64,000 nucleotides of DNA from Spirochaetales bacterium Spiro_05 (GCA_001603115.1 LVBG01000013.1:40207-104206), one strand, 5' to 3'. Counted from the first letter of the stretch, positions 1-7,934 are shown. Translations and numbers: made by a program. Notes: generated by a model from the letters alone, not told the origin.

Positions 1-56
1 TTTGCCGCACAGCCGCTGGTCTTCACCATCTGGGTAAGCCTTACTTCTTCCATCAT
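1..56 (-). CDS. selD: selenide, water dikinase (selenophosphate synthetase), N-terminal 18 codons only
   Basis: The minus strand at the window edge reads MMEEVRLTQMVKTSGCAAK, which matches the SelD N-terminus: a short strand followed by the conserved Ser/Ala-Gly-Cys-x-x-Lys motif. SelD makes selenophosphate from selenide and ATP for selenocysteine and selenouridine synthesis. The catalytic position is a normal TGT Cys codon, about residue 16, not a Sec TGA. The start ATG overlaps the TGA of the upstream DUF3343 gene by four bases, so it is translationally coupled to the yedE-tusA-DUF3343 set. The rest of the gene lies outside the window. It is too short for the ORF track. Confidence rests on the motif plus the selenium-gene context. 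Confidence 0.8.
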   Translation of the reverse strand, partial: MMEEVRLTQMVKTSGCAA

Positions 57-298
57 CAATCCTCATTTCTGAAGAGAAGTGCATACGCACCTTCTTGTTG
101 TTCATACACTGCTTCGACCTGGGCCGTGTCGTACCCAGTCGCCCATTCTGAGGCCTCATAGACGGCACAGGTGCCGCATGAGGAAGAGAGGGAGCGGGGA
201 ACCGGCTGGAGGACACAGTTCAGGTCCTGCTGTCTGCACCAGGTCCTGAATTGCACCGCCCCATAGTGGTCGAAAAACGTGGCTACAAAGCTTTTCAT
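56..298 (-). CDS. DUF3343 family protein, putative Se/S carrier
   Basis: Small 80-residue protein of the DUF3343 type, found next to YedE/YedF/SelD genes and thought to carry reduced selenium or sulfur; its chemistry is not established to my knowledge. It has a Cys pair in the motif SCGTC at about residues 40-44 and further Cys at 21 and 28, consistent with a thiol or perselenide carrier. The ORF track starts at a GTG (322), but I prefer the ATG at 298 (MKSFVATF). That ATG overlaps the TusA stop by four bases, and the stop in turn overlaps the selD start, giving a fully coupled operon. There is no signal peptide, so it is cytosolic. Confidence 0.75.
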   Translation of the reverse strand: MKSFVATFFDHYGAVQFRTWCRQQDLNCVLQPVPRSLSSSCGTCAVYEASEWATGYDTAQVEAVYEQQEGAYALLFRNED

Positions 299-504
299 GC
301 CTTGCTCAACTCCAGGGCCCACCCGTATTCGGTTCCCTCAATGGTCACCTGATAGCCTGCAGCCTTTGCATAGCGAGTTACGTTCTCCTTTGCCGAGATG
401 TTGTCCACCTGGACCGTCACTGCATCCGGTTTCTTGTCAAGCACTTTCTTTGTCTCAATGACCGGCTGGGGGCAGGAAAGTCCCCGTGCGTCGATAGTCT
501 GCAT
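295..504 (-). CDS. TusA/SirA-family sulfur (selenium) carrier, YedF-like
   Basis: A 69-residue TusA-fold protein. The N-terminal ARGLSCPQP contains the family CPxP motif with Cys11 as the persulfide or perselenide carrier. It is followed by the alternating beta-alpha pattern and the AAGYQVTIEG strand typical of TusA/YedF. Classical TusA relays sulfur for tRNA 2-thiolation. Next to YedE and SelD the more likely role is handing selenium from the transporter to SelD, which is an inference from context. It starts 12 bases after yedE ends and overlaps the next gene by four bases. It lacks the second domain of the longer fused YedF proteins, that function being supplied by the separate DUF3343 gene. 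Confidence 0.85.
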   Translation of the reverse strand: MQTIDARGLSCPQPVIETKKVLDKKPDAVTVQVDNISAKENVTRYAKAAGYQVTIEGTEYGWALELSKA

Positions 505-516
505 CGTCTGTTCCTC

Positions 517-1581
517 CTACTTGTTGTTCTTGCGAATGATGAGCAAGGCGATAAGGGTGAGCAGGGCAAAGCCCAGTACCACTGCCACCTTGCCGCCAAG
601 GGTTGCTCCGGCACCTGATGAAGCAAGGCCGAAATTGTGGGCAAATGCCGCTCCCGCAACCATGCCAAGCACGCTCATGGCACTGTCGGTATTCCCTTCA
701 GCGGCGAGGATGGTCTGCCTGAGCGGGCAGCCTCCGAGCAAGGACGATCCGTAACCTACCAGCCCCATGCCCAAAAAGTTCCAGAGCCAATCGGTATGGG
801 CAACCGGTTGTCCGGAAAAGCCGAGCTTGAAGGTCCCGGTGGCAATAGTAAGCATAAGGGCAACCACGATTACCGCTACCGAACCAAGCAAGAGCGTGGT
901 GTCACGGAAGAGGAAGAGGTCGCGGATGCCTCCTGCCATGCAAAAACGGGTGCGCTGTGCAAGCAATCCGACAACAGCACCGGCTGCCAAGCTGATGAGG
1001 ATGGGGGCGTGCATGCTGCCAGGCCCTGCGGTGCTGAATTTCAGCAGAGCAGGAAGGAACAGCAACACGACAAGCAAGGCAAGGGCGATGATTGACGGAA
1101 GCGAGCCTTCCACCTTGCCCTGCGTATAACTGCGTCCAAGGCTGAAGCCCTTGTTGAGCAGGAGAGAGCCGGCGATTACGCCTGCAGCGAATCCAAGGAG
1201 TGCCACTACGGCATTGAGGTCTCCCCCACCAATCCTGAGGAGCATCCTGAAAGGACAACCCAAAAACACCAGGGCACCTATCATGACAAAGAAGGAGATG
1301 ACAAAGCGCGTCAGAGGAGAGGAACCTCCACGGCTCTTGTGCTCCTTGCGAAACAGCGCCATGGCTGTAGCTCCCAGGAAAAGGCCGATGATCTCAGGCC
1401 TTGCGTACTGCACCACAGCTGCACTGTGCAGTCCCAAGGAACCAGCGATATCACGATAAAAGCAGGCGATGCAAAATCCCATGTTCAAGGGGTTGCCCAA
1501 CATAACCAAGATAGCGGCCAATACAGCAAAGAGGCTTCCTGCCCCCATAATGGTGTACTGTTCTTTTCCTAATCGTTTCAT
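517..1581 (-). CDS. yedE: YedE/YeeE-family membrane transporter, putative selenium importer
   Basis: Polytopic membrane protein of about 354 residues with roughly nine to ten hydrophobic segments and an internal duplication. Each half carries a Cys motif in a helix start (GCPFR near residue 110 and GCPLR near 285), plus GFCIACFYRD and TRFCMAGGIRD. These are the hallmarks of the YeeE/YedE (TsuA-like) family, which moves thiosulfate or, in selenium clusters, a selenium species through a Cys relay. The start at 1581 (MKRLGKEQ) has GGAGAG four bases upstream; the track's start at 1593 would lie inside a leader inverted repeat. It is the first gene of the yedE-tusA-DUF3343-selD operon. Selenium specificity is inferred from the neighbours. 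Confidence 0.85.
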   Translation of the reverse strand: MKRLGKEQYTIMGAGSLFAVLAAILVMLGNPLNMGFCIACFYRDIAGSLGLHSAAVVQYARPEIIGLFLGATAMALFRKEHKSRGGSSPLTRFVISFFVMIGALVFLGCPFRMLLRIGGGDLNAVVALLGFAAGVIAGSLLLNKGFSLGRSYTQGKVEGSLPSIIALALLVVLLFLPALLKFSTAGPGSMHAPILISLAAGAVVGLLAQRTRFCMAGGIRDLFLFRDTTLLLGSVAVIVVALMLTIATGTFKLGFSGQPVAHTDWLWNFLGMGLVGYGSSLLGGCPLRQTILAAEGNTDSAMSVLGMVAGAAFAHNFGLASSGAGATLGGKVAVVLGFALLTLIALLIIRKNNK

Positions 1582-1587
1582 ATTTCT

Positions 1588-1643
1588 CTCCATTGCAAAA
1601 CTATCTCATAGTAAACCATTATTCATCGTTTAACGCAATGGAG
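1588..1643 (-). promoter_or_regulatory. yedE leader inverted repeat covering the ribosome-binding site
   Basis: CTCCATTGC at 1588-1596 is matched by GCAATGGAG at 1635-1643, a perfect 9-bp inverted repeat with a 38-base spacer that itself contains a small ACTAT/ATAGT hairpin. On the minus-strand transcript the proximal arm includes the GGAG of the Shine-Dalgarno sequence preceding yedE. Folding would therefore hide the ribosome-binding site of the operon's first gene. Control of this kind is an inference from the sequence only. Confidence 0.4.
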
Positions 1644-1648
1644 AATTT

Positions 1649-2464
1649 TCAGTTTTTGCTTTGTTCGTCTCGTTCAACCAACGTGGGGATGAAACGTTCG
1701 ATGAAAGCAGCTTTCTTGGTGCGATAGCGTAGGTAGAAATAGCCTGCGAGGCAGAAGGCAACCGCGCCGATGAAGTTGACGAACAAATCCTTCATGGTGT
1801 CGATAAGGCCGATGTCCAGGTACCCACCCACTCCGAGCTCCTGGCCATTGACCACCACCTCGCTGATATCCTTGATGACCACAATCTTTTGTTTGCCTGT
1901 GGGATCGAGGGCAACCGAACGGAGCGTATGGATTACCGTGTCCTTCTGCATGTCCATGCCAAAGAAGATGTCCATGGCAAACTCAAAGAACTCCCAGATG
2001 ACCCCGATGGTCATGGAGAAGCAAAAGGCCACGATGGCGACAAAGAGGGGGGAAAGACGGAAACTGAAGCGTTCACTCTGGTTGAGGATGTCCACCAGCG
2101 AGAAGCCGATGGCAGCTGCAAGAAACCCGTTGAGGGTGTGCAGGGCGGTATCCCAGAAGGGGTAGGTGACATAGTAGGAACGCATCTCCCCCAGTATTGC
2201 AGCGGCAAAGATGAAAAAGAGTATGATGTTCTCCAAGGTATCGGGTATGTCGATGCGGGTGTTTGTCTCGATGAGGGAGGGGATGGAGAAGAGCGCAAGG
2301 GTAAGGATGCAGAGAAAGACGTTCTCATAGCTACGGTTGAATATCTGGACGATCATGATCAAGAGGACAACCAGACGAAGCAAGTAGTGTACAATCCGGG
2401 CACTGTCGCGCTCACGCACCATCTGGATGAAACTCTTTTTGTTTGGTTTTCTCAGCTTTTTCAT
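1649..2464 (-). CDS. integral membrane protein of unknown function
   Basis: About 271 residues starting at MKKLRKPNKK; the track's longer start adds an unlikely hydrophobic stretch. There are around six to seven transmembrane segments, a basic N-terminus, and a conserved-looking central stretch WDTALHTLNGFLAAAIGF followed by WEFFEFAMD. His, Asp and Glu inside predicted helices resemble the DUF2238/YjdF-like membrane family. A soluble loop near residues 175-215 (VVVNGQELGVGG) separates the last two helices. I do not know its function. It is transcribed toward the selenium operon but is separated from it by about 70 bases with an inverted repeat, so it is probably a separate unit. Confidence 0.6.
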   Translation of the reverse strand: MKKLRKPNKKSFIQMVRERDSARIVHYLLRLVVLLIMIVQIFNRSYENVFLCILTLALFSIPSLIETNTRIDIPDTLENIILFFIFAAAILGEMRSYYVTYPFWDTALHTLNGFLAAAIGFSLVDILNQSERFSFRLSPLFVAIVAFCFSMTIGVIWEFFEFAMDIFFGMDMQKDTVIHTLRSVALDPTGKQKIVVIKDISEVVVNGQELGVGGYLDIGLIDTMKDLFVNFIGAVAFCLAGYFYLRYRTKKAAFIERFIPTLVERDEQSKN

Positions 2465-2558
2465 GACCAATAGTGTGGACGGTGGAAAGGGAAAAATCAA
2501 GGGAGACCGCTTATGAGAATGTCTAGGACAAAATTTTTATTTTTTCAAGAAAAATCGC

Positions 2559-2587
2559 TTGCATATCCATGAATACTCGCTTATAGT
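2559..2587 (+). promoter_or_regulatory. sigma70-type promoter of the ncRNA unit
   Basis: TTGCAT at 2559-2564, a 17-base spacer, then TATAGT at 2582-2587. This is a near-consensus promoter pointing right, with transcription expected from about 2594. No start codon with a ribosome-binding site follows. It lies just upstream of the hairpin-rich, terminator-ended region. Confidence 0.6.
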
Positions 2588-2593
2588 AAGACC

Positions 2594-2830
2594 CAGAAAG
2601 AGAAACTACTGCTGAAAGCAAATACATTTCTTCTTTTGACGATGTTTGAAATCACTGTATGTGTTTGGACTGCAAATCCGGATACCATATACAGACAAGG
2701 TAGCACTCCTTTGGCATCCAGGACTCTAAATCCTGCCAAGGAAGGAGTAACTGGTATCCAACTTGGACTGAAAATCCAATACGTGCCACTGCCACAAAGG
2801 GGGGAGAGACTGAAAATCTCTCCCTTTTCC
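2594..2830 (+). ncRNA. candidate structured non-coding RNA with four anticodon-arm-like hairpins
   Basis: About 235 bases between a promoter and an intrinsic terminator. Four hairpins occur in a row: 2655-2694, 2706-2747, 2754-2782 and the terminator 2802-2824. Their seven-base loops are CTGCAAA, CTCTAAA, CTGAAAA and CTGAAAA, each closed by GA on the left and TC on the right. The shared pattern is CTNNAAA, the geometry of a tRNA anticodon loop with U33 and A36-A37-A38. Hairpins 1 and 2 also share a 6-bp outer stem and a three-base bulge on the 3' side. No D-arm, T-arm or TTCGA box is visible, so these are not whole tRNAs. The overlapping 67-codon ORF (2636-2839) lacks a ribosome-binding site and runs through the terminator. 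Identity unknown. Confidence 0.6.
2802..2830 (+). terminator. rho-independent terminator of the ncRNA
   Basis: GGGAGAGA, loop CTGAAAA, TCTCTCCC, then TTTTCC. This is an 8-bp stem with a T-tract ending just before the stop codon of the convergent inositol-monophosphatase-family gene. Read from the other strand it may also end that operon. Its loop is identical to hairpin 3 of the same RNA. Confidence 0.75.
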
Positions 2831-2835
2831 TTTGC

Positions 2836-3630
2836 CTAGGCCAGTCCTCCCAGAATATCCACGCACGTCTGATGAAGCGCTTTGTTCGAGACAATGCCAA
2901 TGCGGTCGGAAATGAAGGGCGTGACCGCTTCTCCCTTGAAGGATGTCACCCTTCCTCCTGCTTCCTCAACCAACAGCATGCCAGCTGCCACATCCCAGGG
3001 CTTCACCCCAAAAGGAATATAAGCATCCTGCTGTCCGTCTGCCACCTGACAAAAACCCATAACCGAGCATCCGTAAGAACGCACCTGCCCTACGACATCC
3101 AACATGGCTTGGGCGTGGTGGCGGAAATTTTTGCGATAAGAGAGCGCCCCAAAATCGATATCCACCCGCGCTTGTTCCATCCTGCCTATGTTGGACACCT
3201 GCATGCGCTTTCCGTTGCGATAGGAGCCAGAGCCGCGTTCTGAGAGAAAGAGATCACCGGAGATTGGGAAGAGCACTCCCCCGGCTTGTGTCCTTCCCTC
3301 GGAAAGGAAGCCGATGCTGATACCAAACTCAGGGAAGAGACCTCGAAGAAAGTTCTGGGTCCCATCAATAGGATCAACCATCCAGCATCGCGAAGGTGGA
3401 GACCCTTTGAAGGTGTCCAGGCCCGACTCCTCTGCGATGAAGAGGTCGGAAGGGAAGACTTGGCCAAGATGTGTTATGATTTTTTGCTGGACAGCAATGT
3501 CCACCTCGGTCAGAAAATCGGTGGGGCTTGCCTTGGTGGAAACCGTTAGGTTTGCCCTGTCTGCAAACCGATCGGTCACATAGGCGGCCAGTTCTTTCAA
3601 TACTGCTTCGATGACAGAAATCTCATCCAT
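2836..3630 (-). CDS. inositol-monophosphatase-family phosphatase
   Basis: A 264-residue Mg2+-dependent phosphatase of the IMPase/FIG superfamily. The metal-binding motifs are in order: EES at about 67-69, DPIDGT at about 86-91, and WDVAAG at about 212-217. Family members dephosphorylate inositol phosphates, sugar phosphates or PAP; the sequence alone does not fix the substrate. It is the last gene of an operon with an AfuABC/FbpABC-type importer and starts 17 bases after the ATPase gene. I infer that it may strip phosphate from a substrate brought in phosphorylated. The length is normal and all key acidic residues are present. Confidence 0.85.
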   Translation of the reverse strand: MDEISVIEAVLKELAAYVTDRFADRANLTVSTKASPTDFLTEVDIAVQQKIITHLGQVFPSDLFIAEESGLDTFKGSPPSRCWMVDPIDGTQNFLRGLFPEFGISIGFLSEGRTQAGGVLFPISGDLFLSERGSGSYRNGKRMQVSNIGRMEQARVDIDFGALSYRKNFRHHAQAMLDVVGQVRSYGCSVMGFCQVADGQQDAYIPFGVKPWDVAAGMLLVEEAGGRVTSFKGEAVTPFISDRIGIVSNKALHQTCVDILGGLA

Positions 3631-3647
3631 CGGATACGCTCCCCTTT

Positions 3648-4754
3648 TCAGACTCTCAAGCCCTTCTGGTCAAAGATATGGACCGTATCCAAATTGATGT
3701 GCATACGGATCATCTGCCCGTTCTCAAATGCAAGGGTTGGTTGCGTTACGACATAGAATTGCTCTTCATCGACCATGACACTGACCACCTGCTCAGCTCC
3801 GGTTGGCAAGACTGCCTTCACCACACCCTTGATGCAGGTCTGGTTCTGTTTCATCTCAGTCTCATCGTCCATAGCGTGGAGTGTCACGGTTTCACTTCTG
3901 AATCCTACTTTACAGATACGCTCACTGTTTGTATCCAGCTTGCGGAAGAGTGCAACGGAGGTGCGAAGATCTTCTTTCCATTTCGGCATCGCAGTTTTCG
4001 TCAGGCTGACCATATTCATGGGAGGGCTGCCGACAAAGGTGGCAACAAACTCGGTGGCAGGTTTGAGATAGATGGTCATGGGGTCGGCATACTGCTCGAG
4101 CTTTCCTTCGTTCATGACTGCCACGTGGGTTGCCAGGCTCATGGCTTCCAACTGGTCGTGGGTAACAAAGACAATGGTGCTTCCCAACCGCTCGTGCAGG
4201 GATTTGAGCTCCGAGCGCATCTCAAGGCGCAGGGCAGCATCGAGGTTTGAGAGAGGTTCGTCCAGTAACAGTATGTCAGGTTGTACTGCCAACATTCTTG
4301 CCAGGGCAACACGTTGTTGCTGCCCGCCACTGAGTTCGGCAGGATACCTCCTGCGGTAGGCTCCCATGCGAAGAAGGTCGAGCGACTCGGTGATGATCCT
4401 CCCTCGCTCTTCCTTGTTCACCTTCTTCATCTTCAGGCCGAACTCCACATTCTCCTGCACCGTCATATGAGGCCACAGTGCATAGCTTTGGAACACCAAG
4501 CCCAGCTTGCGATGTTCAGGCCGGACAAAAATGTTCTGCTTGGGGGCGTCAAAGATCTCCCCACCGATGGTGATAACCCCATCATTGGCCCGTTCCAAGC
4601 CGCTGATCATCCTCAGGGTAGTGGTCTTGCCACACCCTGAAGGACCAAGAAGGCAGACAAAGCTCCCCGGTTCGAAATTCAGAGACAGATCATCCACGGC
4701 AACCACATCACTGCCGTACTTCTTTACAATGTGCTCAAGCTTGATATCGATCAT
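3648..4754 (-). CDS. ABC transporter ATP-binding protein (PotA/FbpC/UgpC type)
   Basis: A 368-residue importer ATPase: Walker A GPSGCGKTT at about 37-45, signature LSGGQQQR at about 141-148, Walker B ILLLDEP immediately after, and H-loop VTHDQ. A C-terminal TOBE-like regulatory region of about 130 residues includes the FVGSPPMNM stretch typical of the PotA/FbpC/MalK class. It energises the fused permease encoded upstream (4784-6613). The gap to that gene is about 30 bases. The substrate is discussed under the binding protein. Confidence 0.9.
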   Translation of the reverse strand: MIDIKLEHIVKKYGSDVVAVDDLSLNFEPGSFVCLLGPSGCGKTTTLRMISGLERANDGVITIGGEIFDAPKQNIFVRPEHRKLGLVFQSYALWPHMTVQENVEFGLKMKKVNKEERGRIITESLDLLRMGAYRRRYPAELSGGQQQRVALARMLAVQPDILLLDEPLSNLDAALRLEMRSELKSLHERLGSTIVFVTHDQLEAMSLATHVAVMNEGKLEQYADPMTIYLKPATEFVATFVGSPPMNMVSLTKTAMPKWKEDLRTSVALFRKLDTNSERICKVGFRSETVTLHAMDDETEMKQNQTCIKGVVKAVLPTGAEQVVSVMVDEEQFYVVTQPTLAFENGQMIRMHINLDTVHIFDQKGLRV

Positions 4755-4783
4755 GATGGTTCCTCTTCAGTAGGGTTTGGTAT

Positions 4784-6613
4784 TCAGCCGCCAATGCCTT
4801 GGGCGAGGTTGGTCTTGGTCAGACGCTGGGAGAGTGCGGTGAGCAGGAAGGTGATGAAGGCTATGATGAGAATCACGCCATTGGACATCTGCATCAGGGC
4901 ATTGTCGGTGTAGCGGATGGACAGGGTGGTCAATACTTCCAGGCCGGGAACAGCGAGCATGATGACCAAGCTAAGCTCCTTCATGCCCTGGATGAAAGCC
5001 AGAAGCATCCCGCTGAACAGCGAGCGTTTCTGGATGGGAATGACAATCCTGAACATCCTCGTGAGCCAACCAGCTCCCAGAATCATGGCAGCCTCCTCAG
5101 GCTCGGCTCCCATCTGCGCCATCGAGCTGATGCTCGAGCGGGTGGTGAGCGGCAGATACATGACGCTCATCGCCAGGATCATCAGCAGCAGGGTTCCATA
5201 GAGGGCGGGAATGGGTCCCCTTCCTGTGGCAAAAAGCACCAGATAGGCAGCCCCAAAACCGATGCCTGGTACCAAATACGGCAAGAAGGAGAGATGGCGG
5301 AGATACTTGCTCAGCCGGTACTGCTGCAACCGTACTACTGCATACCCTACCAAGGTTCCCAAAGTCCCGCAGATAAGCGCGCCGATACCGGCCACCTTGA
5401 TGCTGGTCCAGGTCACCGACAGGAGCTGTGGATCGCGTAGGAGCCCCGGTACCGCTTCGCGGACCCTCGTCTCCTCTGCAAACCAGAACTGCAAGGTGAA
5501 GTTGTCTTTTACAAACCACCCCGGGGTGACCATGAAGGTAGAGAGGGCGAGAACGCCCAATGGCAGGACTATGACCACAAAGAGGAAGAGGCCTACCAAA
5601 AGGTTCATCGGAACCTGCAAAGGGCCCAAGGTAAAGGGGCGTGACATCTGGCCCTTCCCTCCCATCGTCACATACCGTTTGTACTCCCGAAGCACGTATA
5701 CATCAAGAGCAACAAGAAGTGCTCCGATGATGAGCATGGCCAAAGCAATGACGGCCATGACACCAGGCTCTCCCGACTGGTAGGTAAAGTAGAGTGAGGT
5801 GGAGAGCGTGTTGAAGCGTACCGGACGACCCAGGGTATAGGGAGTACCGAAGGTACCGACTGTCCGTGCGAAGGTCAGCAGGATGGTGGACATGATGGCC
5901 GGCTTCATGACCGGCAAGAGAATATGGATGGCTGTCTGGAGTTTGTTGGCCCCAAGAATCTGGGCCGACTCCTCCATCTGGCTGTCAATTCGTTGGAATG
6001 CATTGCCGAACATGAGGAATGCAAGGGGGAAATAGTGCATGGTCAGACAGATGATGATGGGCAGCGGCCCATAGGCGAGAAAATCAGGGATAGTGAAACC
6101 CATTACTTCAAGAATGCCAGGAGCACCTGCTTGTTTTCGGTTCTTGAAAAGCGTAATCCACGCTGCAGCATAGCTCCATGAGGGGAGCATGAAGGGGACG
6201 ACGGCCAAGGTGGCAAAGATCTTCTTGGCACGGATGTCCGTCCTGGTGATGATCCAAGCCAGCACATAGCCCACGATGGTGGTGCAAAAAGTGATGCAGG
6301 TGGCTATGAGCAGGGTGTTTGCCAGCGGGTCAAGAAAGAGGACGCTGGAAACTCTGGAGGTAAGTGCGCGCTTGAAATAGCTGAAGGTCAGCGACCCGGT
6401 CTCTTTCTGCAAATAGCCTGCGTCGATGGAGTGAACCTGCACCGATTCAATAACAAGCATGAATACCGGAATCGCTATCAGGTAGGTAAGGACAAATGCC
6501 AACACGATGCCAAGGACCATGGTGGGGTTGAAAGCACCCCGTCCTCGCAGTGGCAAGAGTCTAGGTGTTTTGCCGCCATCCTTGGCAGCAAAGAGTTCTT
6601 TGATGTGCCTCAT
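4784..6613 (-). CDS. ABC transporter permease, fused two-domain FbpB/AfuB type
   Basis: A protein of about 609 residues with two tandem BPD_transp_1 units and about twelve membrane helices. Each half carries an EAA loop that contacts the ATPase: EESAQILGANKLQTAIHILL in the first and EEAAMILGAGWLTRMFRIVI in the second. Both halves in one chain is the rule for iron(III)- and hexose-phosphate-type (AfuB/FbpB) systems. The start at 6613 (MRHIKELFAAK) has GGGAG upstream; the track's start would place 20 codons inside the post-binding-protein hairpin. It is encoded between the binding-protein and ATPase genes. Confidence 0.9.
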   Translation of the reverse strand: MRHIKELFAAKDGGKTPRLLPLRGRGAFNPTMVLGIVLAFVLTYLIAIPVFMLVIESVQVHSIDAGYLQKETGSLTFSYFKRALTSRVSSVLFLDPLANTLLIATCITFCTTIVGYVLAWIITRTDIRAKKIFATLAVVPFMLPSWSYAAAWITLFKNRKQAGAPGILEVMGFTIPDFLAYGPLPIIICLTMHYFPLAFLMFGNAFQRIDSQMEESAQILGANKLQTAIHILLPVMKPAIMSTILLTFARTVGTFGTPYTLGRPVRFNTLSTSLYFTYQSGEPGVMAVIALAMLIIGALLVALDVYVLREYKRYVTMGGKGQMSRPFTLGPLQVPMNLLVGLFLFVVIVLPLGVLALSTFMVTPGWFVKDNFTLQFWFAEETRVREAVPGLLRDPQLLSVTWTSIKVAGIGALICGTLGTLVGYAVVRLQQYRLSKYLRHLSFLPYLVPGIGFGAAYLVLFATGRGPIPALYGTLLLMILAMSVMYLPLTTRSSISSMAQMGAEPEEAAMILGAGWLTRMFRIVIPIQKRSLFSGMLLAFIQGMKELSLVIMLAVPGLEVLTTLSIRYTDNALMQMSNGVILIIAFITFLLTALSQRLTKTNLAQGIGG

Positions 6614-6648
6614 CGCCGATGTCTCCCTCTGTCTATCCAAGCCCAAGC

Positions 6649-6681
6649 CAGGGTGCATGCACACGGTGTGCATACGCCCTG
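6649..6681 (-). terminator. hairpin between binding-protein and permease genes
   Basis: CAGGGTGCATGCACA, loop CGG, TGTGCATACGCCCTG: a 15-bp stem with two G-U-type changes in the 33 bases just after the binding-protein stop codon. There is no long T-tract. It probably acts as a partial terminator or an mRNA-stabilising end that favours binding-protein expression. Confidence 0.6.
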
Positions 6682-6707
6682 CCCGGAGAAATACCGAACT
6701 ATCTTTG

Positions 6708-7883
6708 CTACTTTTTCTGTGACATCAGCCACATGTCGATGAGATCACGGCGAACCTCTGCAGACTGCATCGGATCGAACATAAGCAGGACATCGAGCCA
6801 TTCGCCCCACGAAGAGGTGAAGGGATTCGACTTGCTTGCAGCGATGGTCTGGTTCGGGGAGAAGCCACCAACCACGTTGGTCCAAGGGAAGCTGCCTTCT
6901 GAGGTCAAAAGGAAGCGAGCCCAAAGACGAGCGGCGTTCGGATGCGGGGCATCAACGGGAATGACCATATAGGTAGGCATGGCAAAACCGACTGCCGGTT
7001 TTACGTTGGGGTCGAAACCAAGATGCAGGTTCTGCTCTTTGGCGTCCCGGTGACGGGTGAGGGTGTGAATGCCGATCGGGGGATTGGTCTGCCCGGGAGA
7101 ACCGATGGCTTTTGCAACTTCGGTGTCATGCTCGACGGCGATCGGGTTGTTTGCAAAGAGCCGTGCAACCCATTCCCAGCCTGCATTCTCGTACTTGGTC
7201 ACGAGTTTCTTGCCATACAGATCCTGATAGGCCTGTGCAAACTCATCACCATGATCGATGACAGCAGCAAAGAAGTGCCACATGTAGGGTTGGATCTGTG
7301 GGTCACAGGTTACGAACTTGCCTCTCCACTTCTCCTCAGTCAGTTCCCAAAGGTTCTTGATCGGGGATTCTGAGTAGATTGCTGAGTTGTATCCGATGAC
7401 GCAGGGCTGCCAGTAGACAACCTGGGGATACTCCTCTGCATCAGCAATGTCCTTTGCCAAGTCGGGTGGTGTCCAGGAGACGACCATTCCCTTGGGAATG
7501 AACTCGGAGAGAATGATGGCTCCGTCATCCATACCCAGGATGTCAACCTGAACGTTCTTGGCCTGTACTTCTCTTCTGAGTCGCTCGATGTTCTCAGAGT
7601 CATCAAAGCGGGGGCTTGCCACCGTCTTGATACCGTACTTTGCCTCAAAAGCCTGGGCAGCTTGGGGGGCACGTCCTGACTGCCACCGTGCTACCAGCGA
7701 TCCTTCGGCTTGTGCTGCGGCTACGAGCTTGTCGTAGTCGTACCCGTCTACAGTCCAAAAGGCCTCTCCTTCGAACTGTGGTTCTTTCGCTTGTTCCTTT
7801 GTTCCTGCTGCGGTCACAGGAGAGAGAAGGACCAAGGCGATGATGAGCATGGCAAGACTGGAATATACAACCTTACTTTTCAT
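6708..7883 (-). CDS. extracellular solute-binding protein, AfuA/FbpA-like
   Basis: A 391-residue periplasmic binding protein with a typical signal peptide (basic start, hydrophobic core, VTAAGTKE cleavage region). The mature part has the type 2 periplasmic-binding fold of the iron/spermidine/AfuA group, with LVARWQSGRAP near the N-terminus and the VEHDTEVAKAIGSPGQ region later. No Cys follows the signal, so it is not a lipoprotein. It heads the operon with the fused permease, ATPase and IMPase-family gene. AfuA relatives bind Fe3+ or hexose phosphates; the adjacent phosphatase favours a phosphorylated sugar or polyol (inference). Expression is probably controlled by the divergent GntR regulator. 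Confidence 0.85.
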   Translation of the reverse strand: MKSKVVYSSLAMLIIALVLLSPVTAAGTKEQAKEPQFEGEAFWTVDGYDYDKLVAAAQAEGSLVARWQSGRAPQAAQAFEAKYGIKTVASPRFDDSENIERLRREVQAKNVQVDILGMDDGAIILSEFIPKGMVVSWTPPDLAKDIADAEEYPQVVYWQPCVIGYNSAIYSESPIKNLWELTEEKWRGKFVTCDPQIQPYMWHFFAAVIDHGDEFAQAYQDLYGKKLVTKYENAGWEWVARLFANNPIAVEHDTEVAKAIGSPGQTNPPIGIHTLTRHRDAKEQNLHLGFDPNVKPAVGFAMPTYMVIPVDAPHPNAARLWARFLLTSEGSFPWTNVVGGFSPNQTIAASKSNPFTSSWGEWLDVLLMFDPMQSAEVRRDLIDMWLMSQKK

Positions 7884-7934
7884 ACTGCCTCCCTTTGTTT
7901 TGTGCAGTATCTCACCTATTTGTTATGGCGTCAA

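Noticed and set aside
1-56. Selenocysteine codon in selD
   Set aside because: The catalytic position is TGT (Cys), read directly from the sequence.
2655-2824. A cluster of tRNA genes suggested by the anticodon-like loops
   Set aside because: No 7-bp acceptor stems, D-arm or TTCGANNC T-loop accompany any of the four loops.
2636-2839. 67-codon plus-strand ORF across the hairpin region
   Set aside because: No ribosome-binding site, no protein likeness, and it reads straight through the four hairpins and the terminator; the RNA structure explains the sequence better.
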